DNA of 64,000 nucleotides from Taibaiella sp965229095 (GTDB taxonomy: Bacteria; Bacteroidota; Bacteroidia; Chitinophagales; Chitinophagaceae), in contig OZ245855.1 of the NCBI GenBank assembly GCA_965229095.1, positions 4,154,001 to 4,218,000 of the forward strand. The letters are read 5' to 3'. A model generated the notes under the pieces. The model was not told the DNA's origin and did not search any database. It was given only the letters and a program-made list of their open reading frames with translations. How positions within the stretch are numbered: position 1 is the stretch's first letter; each line of letters starts with the position of its first letter. A program made the translations under genes and the position numbers. This document shows positions 19,162-26,741 of this stretch, piece by piece.

Positions 19162-20115
19162 TTACAAAATAGCTTTCACCACATTATAAACCACTTTGGG
19201 TTTGCCCAGAGTGTAAAAATGCAATACAGGGACCTTTTGCGCCATCAGTTCCCGGCACTGGGCTATAAGCCATTCGGTGCCTACCAGTTCGCAATCCGCT
19301 TCCGTCTTGCATTTCAGCATTTCGGTAGTCAGGTCGTTGGGGATATCTACATGGAAAATGCTGGGCAATACGCTCAACTGTTTTTTATTGGTAATGGGCT
19401 TTAAGCCGGGGATTATCGGTACATGGATATTGGCGCTCTTGCACTGTTCTGTGAAAGCGAAATATTTACTGTTGTCAAAAAACATCTGTGTGGTGATATA
19501 GCTGGCGCCCGCTGCTATTTTCTGTTGCAGGTAATGCAGGTCCAGGTCCATATTGGCCGCCTCAAAATGTTTTTCGGGATAGCCGGCCACGCCTATACAG
19601 AAATCCGTTTTACCGGCATCTACAATATCCTCTTCCAGGTAGCGGCCTTTGTTCAGGCTCATCACCTGCTCCACCAGCTCTACTGCGTAACGGTGTCCCT
19701 GGGGGTGGGGTGTAAAGAACTTTTCATTGCCGGGGGAGTCGCCTCTTAAGGCCAGCACATTGTCGATACCCAGGTAATGAAGGTCGATCAGGGCATTTTC
19801 CGTTTCTTCTTTGGCAAAGCCGCCGCAGATCAGGTGGGGCACCGCATCCACGCGGTAGCGGTTCATTAAGGCGGCGCAAATGCCTACGGTTCCCGGGCGC
19901 TTGCGTATCTCTACCCGGTCAAAGCTGCCGTCATTGCGCTTTTTGAATATCTGCTCGGCCCGGTGATAGGTTACATTAATAAACGAAGGCTTGAACTCCA
20001 TTAAAGGGTCCAGGTTGTTGAAGATATTATCGATGCTCTTCCCCTTTACGGGTGGTAATATCTCGAAAGAGATCAGGGGCTTGGCCGCCTGGGCAATGTG
20101 TTCCGTTACTTTCAT
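19162..20115 (-). CDS. metF: 5,10-methylenetetrahydrofolate reductase
   Basis: Reduces 5,10-methylene-THF to 5-methyl-THF with FAD as cofactor, supplying the methyl group for methionine synthesis. The 317-residue product has normal bacterial MetF length. Recognisable segments are SFEILPP near the N-terminus (catalytic Glu), FINVTYH, NVLALRGDSP, the substrate-side segment ITTQMFFD, and VPIIPGLKPIT. The ATG at 20115 follows a TACCTTTG -7 element (20164-20171, - strand) with a leader of about 40 bases, too short for a SAM riboswitch. It is a single-gene unit with its own hairpin terminator. Confidence 0.95.
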   Translation of the reverse strand: MKVTEHIAQAAKPLISFEILPPVKGKSIDNIFNNLDPLMEFKPSFINVTYHRAEQIFKKRNDGSFDRVEIRKRPGTVGICAALMNRYRVDAVPHLICGGFAKEETENALIDLHYLGIDNVLALRGDSPGNEKFFTPHPQGHRYAVELVEQVMSLNKGRYLEEDIVDAGKTDFCIGVAGYPEKHFEAANMDLDLHYLQQKIAAGASYITTQMFFDNSKYFAFTEQCKSANIHVPIIPGLKPITNKKQLSVLPSIFHVDIPNDLTTEMLKCKTEADCELVGTEWLIAQCRELMAQKVPVLHFYTLGKPKVVYNVVKAIL

Positions 20116-20163
20116 CGGAATAAGGATATACAGTTTTTAAAGGAAATATGTTTAAACAGGTTG

Positions 20164-20171
20164 CAAAGGTA
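20164..20171 (-). promoter_or_regulatory. metF promoter -7 element
   Basis: TACCTTTG on the - strand fits the Bacteroidota TAnnTTTG consensus and lies about 50 bases before the metF ATG. No clear -33 element was picked out. Confidence 0.5.
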
Positions 20172-20238
20172 ATAACCCGCAGTCGAATTGCTGCGCCGCC
20201 ATCAGGTAAAATAATACGGGCTGTTATGCCGCTAAAAA

Positions 20239-20260
20239 AAGCATACCCGGAGGTATGCTT
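20239..20260 (-). terminator. Hairpin terminator of the HTH gene
   Basis: AAGCATACC at 20239-20247 pairs with GGTATGCTT at 20252-20260 around a 4-base loop. On the - strand the stem runs into seven T residues, 20 bases after the stop of the HTH gene. Confidence 0.8.
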
Positions 20261-20281
20261 GTGCAGTTTATGATTATTATC

Positions 20282-20608
20282 TTATTCGGCTTTCTTTTTG
20301 GATCTTTTGCCCATCTCCTCTTTCTCTTCCAGACAACGGTTATACTTTTCCAGCAGTTCGTAATACTTTTCTTTCCATTTGTTAAGGTATTCTTCGTCCG
20401 GCTCGTCGACCTGTGCTTTTTGATTATAGCTTTTATATTCTTCTACTTCTATGTTGAATATTTCATGCAATTTGTTGAGAAAGTTGTCTGTAATCGGCTC
20501 TTTTCCGTTTTCGACATTAGAAATATAAGCATGGGTATAGCCGATCATCTTCCCAAATGCCACCTGGGTCAATTGTTGCTCCTTTCTAAATTTTTTAATA
20601 TCAAACAT
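20282..20608 (-). CDS. XRE-family helix-turn-helix regulator
   Basis: A 108-residue DNA-binding protein. The ATG at 20608 is preferred over an in-frame TTG six bases upstream. Residues about 5-58 form an XRE/Cro HTH (FRKEQQLTQVAFGKMIGYT, then ISNVENGKEPI). The C-terminal half is a charged helix (EEYLNKWKEKYYELLEKYN), probably a coiled coil for dimerisation, ending in a Lys-rich tail. It is divergent from another small DNA-binding protein at 20691, and the spacer holds a palindrome (ATGTAA-C-TTACAT at 20650-20662) that could be its operator. It has a clear terminator. Target genes are unknown. Confidence 0.85.
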   Translation of the reverse strand: MFDIKKFRKEQQLTQVAFGKMIGYTHAYISNVENGKEPITDNFLNKLHEIFNIEVEEYKSYNQKAQVDEPDEEYLNKWKEKYYELLEKYNRCLEEKEEMGKRSKKKAE

Positions 20609-20644
20609 CAACAAAATATATAAATAAATATTTAAACTATTGTA

Positions 20645-20675
20645 TTGTAATGTAACTTACATTTTGATACATTTG
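20645..20675 (+). promoter_or_regulatory. Promoter with embedded palindromic operator
   Basis: TTG at 20645-20647 and TACATTTG at 20668-20675 are 20 bases apart, matching the Bacteroidota -33/-7 layout. Between them sits the perfect odd palindrome ATGTAACTTACAT (20650-20662). A repressor bound there would block this promoter, which serves the + strand gene at 20691. Confidence 0.6.
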
Positions 20676-20690
20676 TAGCATGCTTATAAG

Positions 20691-20978
20691 ATGCGTATGC
20701 ACTTGCACATGCTAAAGATAGATGAAAATAGTAAAAGTGTATCAATAATGGGACAACTAAAATACAATATAAGAATGCGTCTCGACCAATTGAACAGGCA
20801 GGAACATGAAGAAATGATCCGGAACATACTCCACCACATCAGTCCGGCATCCCGCAGTACCTTGTACCGCTGGATCAATACCCGGCAGCAGGACCATTTC
20901 CAGATACCTTATACCATGCAGGTCAAAATAGCCGCTTTGTTTGGCTGTACCGTAGATGAACTGGCTACACTCCCCTGA
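20691..20978 (+). CDS. Small HTH-like DNA-binding protein
   Basis: A 95-residue frame. A start at 20750 (MGQLKYNIRMRLDQ) would give a 76-residue product and is also plausible; the predicted transcription start near 20682 allows either. The C-terminal half, with STLYRWINTR, YTMQVKIAALF and CTVDELATL, looks like the last helices of a Cro/XRE-type domain, as in many short phage-like Bacteroidota regulators. It is divergent from the XRE gene at 20282-20608. It ends 15 bases before the stop of the convergent kinase gene. Not more closely classifiable by eye. Confidence 0.6.
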   Translation: MRMHLHMLKIDENSKSVSIMGQLKYNIRMRLDQLNRQEHEEMIRNILHHISPASRSTLYRWINTRQQDHFQIPYTMQVKIAALFGCTVDELATLP

Positions 20979-20992
20979 TTTGTCGCTTATTA

Positions 20993-22969
20993 TCACCGCA
21001 CCGGTGTCCGGCCCAATTGCTGCGTCATGGCCCCGGTAAGGCGGGGAAACATAAGGGTTACGCGTGTGCCTGTTGTAGTTGCCGTATCGATATGATTTAC
21101 TGTGAGCAGAGTTTCTTTACCCGATTGCAGGGCTACAATAGCCAGGCGCTCTTTAATGATCTGCGTAGATAGCGATTTTTTCTCCAACTGCTTTTCTTGA
21201 GTGTACCTGCCGCCTCCGTTATCTTCGATGATACAATAAAGCGTATCGGCCTCTTTCTTTATATCGATGGTGACCTGTAAACGAGCGCTTCCATTGCGGC
21301 CATATTGTATGGCATTTTCTACAAAGGGCTGCAACAGCATGGGCAGGATTTGGACATCGTCCTCTTCAAAACCAGGATATAGGTGTACCGAATAGTCAAA
21401 GGTGTTTTCAAAACGCATTTGCTGTAGCGACAGGTAATCGTTCAGGGCTTCGATTTCTTCCTGCAGGGGAACAAAATTTTCCCTTGAGTTTTCCAGGCTC
21501 GTACGCAGCAGACGAGCAAAGTGATTGAGGTATTTTCCCGCTTTTTCATTTTCCTGGTTATGGATCTGGCTTTGCAATACCGATAAAGTATTGAAGATAA
21601 AATGAGGCTCCATCTGGGTGCGCAGCAGCCGTTGTTCCAGCGCTATCCTGTTGCGCTCCGTTTCCAGCATTTTCTTTTCGGAACGTAATTTGCGTTGCCG
21701 GGAAAACAACAACACAGCGACTACGGCCAGGGTGACCAGCAATATGGCTAGTATGGCTACGAGCAGCAGTGTATTCTTTTGCCTGATCTCGTCCTGCGCC
21801 ACCTTATTGGCTTTATCCAGGCGGTCCAGCCTCTTTTGTTTTTCGGCAAGGTTATATTCCGGCTCCATAGAAGCATACATATCCAGGCGTTCCTTGCTGT
21901 ACAGCTCCCTGCTCAGCGAATCAAATGCCAGGAAAGATTGGAAGGCCTGTTGCCTGTCGCCGTATAATATTAGGTATTGCGTCCTGTATTTATAATATTG
22001 GTTGTCTCCATCGTCGACGCTGGACCCTTCCTGCACCATTTGTTCCGCTTTGGTAAAATATTCTGTCGCTCTTGCATGATTTCCCAGCAGCGTGTATACG
22101 TTTAACTTGGAATACAAAGCAAAAAAAGGATGGTAGTTATTCTTGTCTAACAGATATCTAAGACAAGTATCGTATTGACGGGTGGCTAGGTAGTAATCTG
22201 CTTTCAACCCGTTTATCTTGCTGGGGCCATCTGGCATCTTTGACTCAATCGTCCAGTTTTCGGTAAGATCTACGTACTTTTTTGCAGAGTCGTATTGCTG
22301 CATTTGTATATAGGCACGGGCTACTTCTACGACCACCCTATAATGGATATAGCTATTAATGGAATCTTGTGGTGTGCGTAACAACAATTGATAAGCCGCT
22401 TTTGCAAACTTTAAAGCCTGGGCCTCCTGCGCACATTCAAGATTAGTGCCTGCCGCTACAAACAGCATCTGAAGTTTCCGGGTATAACCCAGTCGTGAAG
22501 CTATAGCGGGCAACTGACTGAGAATAGCTGCTTTACTGCTATAACGATTGGCGGTGAAAATATTGCCATATAAATTCTTCATACCCATGCCTAGCAAATT
22601 ATAACATCTTGTAAGCGGGAGCTGAAATTCGGGATGAGATTCAAAATAGGGTAAGGCATCGTTTGCATAAGTAATAGAAGTGTCAAATTGACCTATGGTG
22701 CCGTAATGAATACTTATATCCAGTGCGATCACTGCGTGTGAAGCAGAATCTTTGCTATAAGGATAGTCTTTTTCTAGCTGATGGAGCATTATCAGATTGG
22801 ACCGTACAATAGCAGGGTCTTTTGCTGTGCTGACACTATCATGAATATGCAAGACCTGTTTATCTATAAGGTCATCTAAAATAGGGGTATGGGGTTCCTG
22901 GTTGTTCTTGCAGGCAGCCATATAGATAAGCATCAGCATAAGCGTGCATACCTTACGATAAGGGTTCAT
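20993..22969 (-). CDS. LytS-like sensor histidine kinase with TPR-like sensor region
   Basis: A 658-residue membrane kinase. The N-terminus is a lipoprotein-type signal (LMLMLIYMAAC, lipid on Cys near residue 20). A periplasmic helical TPR-like region runs to about residue 390, then one transmembrane helix (LLVAILAILLVTLAVVAVLLF), a short coiled coil and the His_kinase domain. The phospho-acceptor His is near residue 456 in QMEPHFIFNTL. The ATP-binding part includes LPMLLQPFVENAIQYG and IEDNGGG. The response-regulator gene lies 16 bases upstream in the same operon. A lipobox together with a later membrane helix is uncommon, and the lipobox may simply be a cleavable signal. The ligand is unknown. 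Confidence 0.9.
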   Translation of the reverse strand: MNPYRKVCTLMLMLIYMAACKNNQEPHTPILDDLIDKQVLHIHDSVSTAKDPAIVRSNLIMLHQLEKDYPYSKDSASHAVIALDISIHYGTIGQFDTSITYANDALPYFESHPEFQLPLTRCYNLLGMGMKNLYGNIFTANRYSSKAAILSQLPAIASRLGYTRKLQMLFVAAGTNLECAQEAQALKFAKAAYQLLLRTPQDSINSYIHYRVVVEVARAYIQMQQYDSAKKYVDLTENWTIESKMPDGPSKINGLKADYYLATRQYDTCLRYLLDKNNYHPFFALYSKLNVYTLLGNHARATEYFTKAEQMVQEGSSVDDGDNQYYKYRTQYLILYGDRQQAFQSFLAFDSLSRELYSKERLDMYASMEPEYNLAEKQKRLDRLDKANKVAQDEIRQKNTLLLVAILAILLVTLAVVAVLLFSRQRKLRSEKKMLETERNRIALEQRLLRTQMEPHFIFNTLSVLQSQIHNQENEKAGKYLNHFARLLRTSLENSRENFVPLQEEIEALNDYLSLQQMRFENTFDYSVHLYPGFEEDDVQILPMLLQPFVENAIQYGRNGSARLQVTIDIKKEADTLYCIIEDNGGGRYTQEKQLEKKSLSTQIIKERLAIVALQSGKETLLTVNHIDTATTTGTRVTLMFPRLTGAMTQQLGRTPVR

Positions 22970-22985
22970 GGATGGGTGGGGTTAA

Positions 22986-23720
22986 TCAGGCCGATAATAT
23001 TTTGATAACAGCATCTCTTTTCCTAATGGCGACAGGGATCTCTTCCCCTGTCTTCATCACTACATAGCCGTCCTTATGGTATTTGCCGATGTAATGATGA
23101 TTCACCATATAAGATTGGTGGGTACGGATAAACCAGGCGGCCGGCAATAGCTCTTCGTATTCCTTAAGGGATTTGGTAACCAGCTCTTTGCGGTTGCCAC
23201 TAAGGTGAAAGGTAGTATAGCCGGCATTGCCTTCGCAATAAATGATCTCTTCGAAGGTGACCACAACCATATATTGCTGCGACCGCAACACAATGCGATT
23301 GTAATTCCTGTCGGGGCTGCGCCAGTGACTTTGTACGATATCCAGTGTTTCCCGGAAGTTGTTTGCAGGCGATGCCGAAACCCGGGCCAGGGCATCAAGC
23401 AGGTCTTCTTCGGTTACCGGTTTCAGCAGGTAATCCAGCGCCCCGAATTTAATAGCCCGGATCGCATACTCCTGGAAGGCAGTAATAAAAATAACCTGGA
23501 AAGAATAAAAGGGAAACGTTTGCAGCAGGTCGAACCCGCTGCCATCCTGCAGCTCTATGTCGAGCAAGAGGATGTCGGGGCGTGTGGCTTCGATCAGGAT
23601 GCCTGCTTCGGCTATTTTTCCCGTCGTGCCTACCACGATGTAATCTTTATGTTTGGCTATCAGTCTTTCGATATGCCGGCTGATGGCCGGTTCGTCGTCA
23701 ATGATTAAAATGCGCAGCAT
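22986..23720 (-). CDS. LytTR-family response regulator
   Basis: A 244-residue regulator. The receiver domain (residues 1-120) has acidic residues D8/D9, phospho-acceptor D54 in LLLDIELQDG, the T in VIFITAF and the K in LLKPV. The C-terminal LytTR DNA-binding domain (about 140-244) includes IIYCEGNAGYTTFHL and the signature WFIRTHQSYMVNHHYI. It is the first gene of a two-gene operon with the LytS-like kinase. The adjacent divergent gene encodes another LytTR domain, and the lanthipeptide cluster starts 765 bases away, so a regulatory link is possible but not shown. Confidence 0.92.
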   Translation of the reverse strand: MLRILIIDDEPAISRHIERLIAKHKDYIVVGTTGKIAEAGILIEATRPDILLLDIELQDGSGFDLLQTFPFYSFQVIFITAFQEYAIRAIKFGALDYLLKPVTEEDLLDALARVSASPANNFRETLDIVQSHWRSPDRNYNRIVLRSQQYMVVVTFEEIIYCEGNAGYTTFHLSGNRKELVTKSLKEYEELLPAAWFIRTHQSYMVNHHYIGKYHKDGYVVMKTGEEIPVAIRKRDAVIKILSA

Positions 23721-23832
23721 GGTCGCATACGATTTGGGGGCTAGGGTCTTTATTGCTGGTGCATATTAATTCATTTTTGGGAAAACTACGGTCGAATTTG
23801 GGAAAAGGCCCGGTAGCCTTATACCCTCAGGC

Positions 23833-23840
23833 TACATTTG
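23833..23840 (+). promoter_or_regulatory. Promoter -7 element of the LytTR-only gene
   Basis: TACATTTG fits TAnnTTTG and lies 47 bases before the ATG at 23888. No convincing -33 TTG at the usual distance was found. Confidence 0.45.
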
Positions 23841-23887
23841 AACAACCGTTTCTATCCATAAATGCCGGACCAACATAAAAGGACAGT

Positions 23888-24259
23888 ATGACAACCGCAA
23901 GCACAAACGATAAAACAATCTTAATGCCTTTTAAGCCTGCTAAAATCAGCCTGCCCACGCTTGACGGTTACTATTTTGTAAACCCGGACGATATTATCCG
24001 TTGTGCTGCTTCCGGCAGTTACACTGTTTTTCATTTTAAGGACAAAACAAAGATCACCGTAAGCCTTCGTCTGAAAATCTGCGAAGCGAAACTTTCCCAC
24101 TGTAGCTTTTTCAGGATACACCACTCTCATATCGTTAATCTCAACTTTGTTTCCAGGTATGTGCGCGCAAAAAGCGGCTATATCATATTGTCGGATGGCA
24201 CACAAGTGGAAGTGGCCGCCAGCAGGAAGCAAGCTTTCCTGGACATAATGAACGGTTAA
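23888..24259 (+). CDS. Stand-alone LytTR DNA-binding protein
   Basis: A 123-residue protein consisting almost entirely of a LytTR domain (about residues 17-122). Landmarks are DGYYFVNPDDIIRCAASG, then FFRIHHSHIVNLNFV and the Lys-rich C-terminal strand. There is no receiver domain, so it cannot be phosphorylated like the neighbouring response regulator and may act constitutively or by level. It is divergent from the LytTR/LytS operon and lies 225 bases upstream of the first lanthipeptide precursor gene on the same strand. That makes it the best candidate for pathway-specific regulator of the cluster (inference). Confidence 0.85.
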   Translation: MTTASTNDKTILMPFKPAKISLPTLDGYYFVNPDDIIRCAASGSYTVFHFKDKTKITVSLRLKICEAKLSHCSFFRIHHSHIVNLNFVSRYVRAKSGYIILSDGTQVEVAASRKQAFLDIMNG

Positions 24260-24484
24260 CCACCTTGCCAGGAACAGGATAAAGCTTGTGGGAGAAATGA
24301 AAATCGCTGCCAGGATACCTTTCCCTTTACACTTTTCAAATAAGGTTATACAGGAAGATACTTTCCGGAGTTTTCGATTATAGAAAACGTATTTTTACTT
24401 TTCTTATTGGTTTAAACAAAGAGAAAACGCCGAAAATCTCCCAGGGCGGTTAAGACAGGGAGCTCATTTTTAAAAAGACCAAAC

Positions 24485-24706
24485 ATGAAAAAGAGCAAAG
24501 TGAACATTGCCCGGCTGCAATTAAAGAAACAGGAAATTGTAGGACTGGCAAAGACGGAAAACGTGATAGGCGGAATTCCTCCATCGCAAAGAGGAAGAAC
24601 CTGCCTTTTGACCCAGATTAGTTACTGCGACGTATGCGATACTATTATTCCCTGCACTTCTTATCCTTGTAACGACACAACAACAGGGACCGGAACATCG
24701 GGATAG
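24485..24706 (+). CDS. Class I lanthipeptide precursor 1
   Basis: A 73-residue peptide. The leader (residues 1-30) is basic and amphipathic with the motif RLQLKKQEIVGL, shared with the second precursor (RLQLNKEKVAAL), and ends in Gly-Gly (29-30), the cut site for the C39 peptidase of the exporter. The 43-residue core has five Cys (40, 48, 51, 57, 62) among many Ser/Thr, enough for up to five (methyl)lanthionine rings, and ends in a Thr/Gly-rich tail. It precedes LanC, LanB and the exporter on the same strand. Identification rests on leader, GG site, Cys/Ser/Thr content and context; ring pattern is not predictable by eye. Confidence 0.85.
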   Translation: MKKSKVNIARLQLKKQEIVGLAKTENVIGGIPPSQRGRTCLLTQISYCDVCDTIIPCTSYPCNDTTTGTGTSG

Positions 24707-24717
24707 AAGGAATAACG

Positions 24718-24748
24718 GCAGGTACAGAAGCGTAGATTCTGTACCTGC
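24718..24748 (+). terminator. Hairpin after precursor 1
   Basis: GCAGGTACAGAA (24718-24729) pairs perfectly with TTCTGTACCTGC (24737-24748) over a 7-base loop, 11 bases after the stop of precursor 1. No long T-run follows, so it may act as a partial terminator or 3' stabiliser that keeps precursor mRNA abundant. Confidence 0.6.
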
Positions 24749-25062
24749 TACTATTATGCCGGGACTAAAAATACCAGATTCACGGGATAGGCCGGTAACA
24801 ACCTGGCAGCTATTTTTGAACATCCCGGCGCACGGAAAAGGCCGGATGCTGCTGTAGGTTTTGCCGGGAAGAAGTATATATGCTTCGTTTCGCAAAATAA
24901 AAGCATATTCCGTGTTCTTATATAAATTATAATCCTTAGATTGCTGCATATTACCCGGCCGGTAATCAAGGAGCTTCTGTTGCTGACCTGCACAAAAACA
25001 ACAACATGCCGAATTTCTTATCCAAGGTGCGACAGGATAAACCAAACTAAATACCTTAAAGA
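24749..25062 (+). other. Gene-free spacer between the two precursor genes
   Basis: About 314 bases without a third precursor on the + strand or any credible gene on the - strand. It presumably contains the promoter for precursor 2, but I could not pick a good TAnnTTTG element. Confidence 0.5.
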
Positions 25063-25329
25063 ATGAAAAAAGTAAAACTGAACTCGGGCCGCCTGCAACT
25101 GAACAAGGAAAAAGTTGCTGCTCTTACCAGCAAAAGTATGAAAGAAGTTAACGGAGGTCTCGTTAACACAGGCGGCGGTGGCGCTGTGGGTATCAATGAA
25201 ACCAACCCTGACAATCCTACTGCAAGAGTAACAAGAGGTAATTGCGATCTGCACACCATCGGTCACGATGACGGCCCCAACTGCTTAAGCCACTCCGATT
25301 GGGGATGGTGCTGGTGCCGGGGTATCTAA
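25063..25329 (+). CDS. Class I lanthipeptide precursor 2
   Basis: An 88-residue peptide with the same leader type as precursor 1 (MKKVKLNSGRLQLNKEKV) and Gly-Gly at 31-32. The core (33-88) is very different. It has a Gly-rich start (TGGGGAVG), an Asn/Thr/Pro middle, and four Cys (61, 74, 83, 85) within a His/Asp/Trp-rich end, SDWGWCWCRGI. Few Ser/Thr lie near the Cys residues (T57, T65, S76, S78), so at most a few rings are possible. It is the precursor closest to the modification genes, 99 bases before lanC. The two leaders imply processing by the same enzymes. Confidence 0.85.
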   Translation: MKKVKLNSGRLQLNKEKVAALTSKSMKEVNGGLVNTGGGGAVGINETNPDNPTARVTRGNCDLHTIGHDDGPNCLSHSDWGWCWCRGI

Positions 25330-25348
25330 TAACTACTATATAGTCCGC

Positions 25349-25381
25349 ATGTTACCTTCCGTTATAAACGGAAGGTAACAT
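25349..25381 (+). terminator. Strong hairpin between precursor 2 and lanC
   Basis: A perfect 15-bp stem: TGTTACCTTCCGTT (25350-25363) pairs with AACGGAAGGTAACA (25367-25380), extended by an outer A-T pair, with a 3-base loop. There is no T-run. It is probably an attenuator or mRNA stabiliser that lets precursor expression exceed that of the enzymes. Confidence 0.7.
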
Positions 25382-25428
25382 TGTCGGCTAAATACCCCAG
25401 ATTTTAAAACCGGCTATATACATTAGAT

Positions 25429-26628
25429 TTGGAACAAGAAGGACTGAACCATAAAATTGAAGCGCTGCTGGAAGCTATATACTCGGATGTGAAGCATATT
25501 GCCTCATACGACGATTCTGTTCTTAAAAACCTGGGAAGTCTTTTGTTCCTGGGCCAATATGCCGTTTATAAGGGTACTTCGATAGATGTGGAAATCGATA
25601 GCTTTATTGCACTGATCAATGATTACGAGATCAGGGAAACACAGCACCAAACCCTTTCGGAAGGTTACCTCAGTATCGGTACGGTATTCAGGCGCCTGGT
25701 GCAGCTCGGCTTACTGGAAGAAAGCGAAGACCTGGAATCGACCATTGGGGACATTGCCATATGGTCGGCAAAGCGGGAACTCGCCACGCCGAATTTCGAC
25801 CTGCTGTACGGGGCTACAGGCATACTGCATTACCTGCTGACCGGCAATAATCCCGGTCCCGGAGCCCGGCAAGTGGCTGAAGAATACCTGCACAGCCTGG
25901 AACATAGCGCAGTAAGCCTGAACCAGGGCATAGCCTGGCCCGATCATTATTACCGGATAAGGAAACAAGGCGGCCTGGGGGTCAACCTGGGCCTGGCACA
26001 CGGCGTGCCGGCCATTTTAAAAATATTAGTTACGTTATACAATAGTGATCTTGACATAGCGAAGGAAAATATTGCCCGCCTCATCAGTGGTACAGCCGTT
26101 TTCCTGGTGAACTCAGGCAACAGCAAATCGGATGCCATTTCCGTCTACGGAGGGTACCTGATGCCCGGCGCAGCGGATGAAGAAGTGTCGCGCCTGGGCT
26201 GGTGTTATGGCGACCTGGGTATTGGCTTTACCTTGTACCAGGCAGGTAGGGCCATAGGCGATGATGCGGTGGCAAAGTATGGCGAAGACCTGGTAGTAAA
26301 AACGACAGAGCGCAGGAGCGTGGCGCAAACTATGGTGATGGATGCAGGCCTCTGTCATGGTGCTGCGGGCATAGCCCATATGTACCATAAGATGTGGCAT
26401 TATACGGGTAATGCTTCTTTTAAGGAGGCTATGGATTTCTGGATAGCCGAAACGCTGAACTATGCTGCTCCTGGAGCGCATGCCGCGGGCTTTAAGAAAT
26501 ACAACCCTGCCAATAAACAATATGAAACAGATCACGGATTCCTGGAAGGATCGGCAGGTATAGGCCTGGTGCTGCTCAGTTACCTCACCGGTGACTGTTG
26601 CTGGGACCCCGTACTGATGCTGAACTGA
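25429..26628 (+). CDS. lanC: Lanthionine cyclase LanC
   Basis: A zinc enzyme that adds Cys thiols to dehydrated Ser/Thr to close lanthionine rings. The 399-residue product has normal length for LanC. Double-glycine barrel motifs are visible: GLAHGVPAIL, then LGWCYGDLGIG with Zn ligand C259, then AGLCHGAAGIAHMY with Zn ligands C309 and H310, and GFLEGSAGIGLVLLSYL near the end. The best start is TTG at 25429, since no ATG lies near the N-terminus. It is followed by lanB after 113 bases. Order A1-A2-C-B-T differs from the common B-T-C order of Firmicutes clusters. Confidence 0.92.
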   Translation: MEQEGLNHKIEALLEAIYSDVKHIASYDDSVLKNLGSLLFLGQYAVYKGTSIDVEIDSFIALINDYEIRETQHQTLSEGYLSIGTVFRRLVQLGLLEESEDLESTIGDIAIWSAKRELATPNFDLLYGATGILHYLLTGNNPGPGARQVAEEYLHSLEHSAVSLNQGIAWPDHYYRIRKQGGLGVNLGLAHGVPAILKILVTLYNSDLDIAKENIARLISGTAVFLVNSGNSKSDAISVYGGYLMPGAADEEVSRLGWCYGDLGIGFTLYQAGRAIGDDAVAKYGEDLVVKTTERRSVAQTMVMDAGLCHGAAGIAHMYHKMWHYTGNASFKEAMDFWIAETLNYAAPGAHAAGFKKYNPANKQYETDHGFLEGSAGIGLVLLSYLTGDCCWDPVLMLN

Positions 26629-26741
26629 TAACGGGAAAACGGCAGTATATTTATAAAACTTTATACAATTTTACAACATAGCAGGGAGCAGCCGCCACAA
26701 GCATCACCGGTTCTGCTTATATTGCAAACAGTACCTGTGCT

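Noticed and set aside
20116..20163. SAM riboswitch upstream of metF
   Set aside because: The leader between the -7 element and the ATG is only about 45 bases, with no aptamer-like stems.
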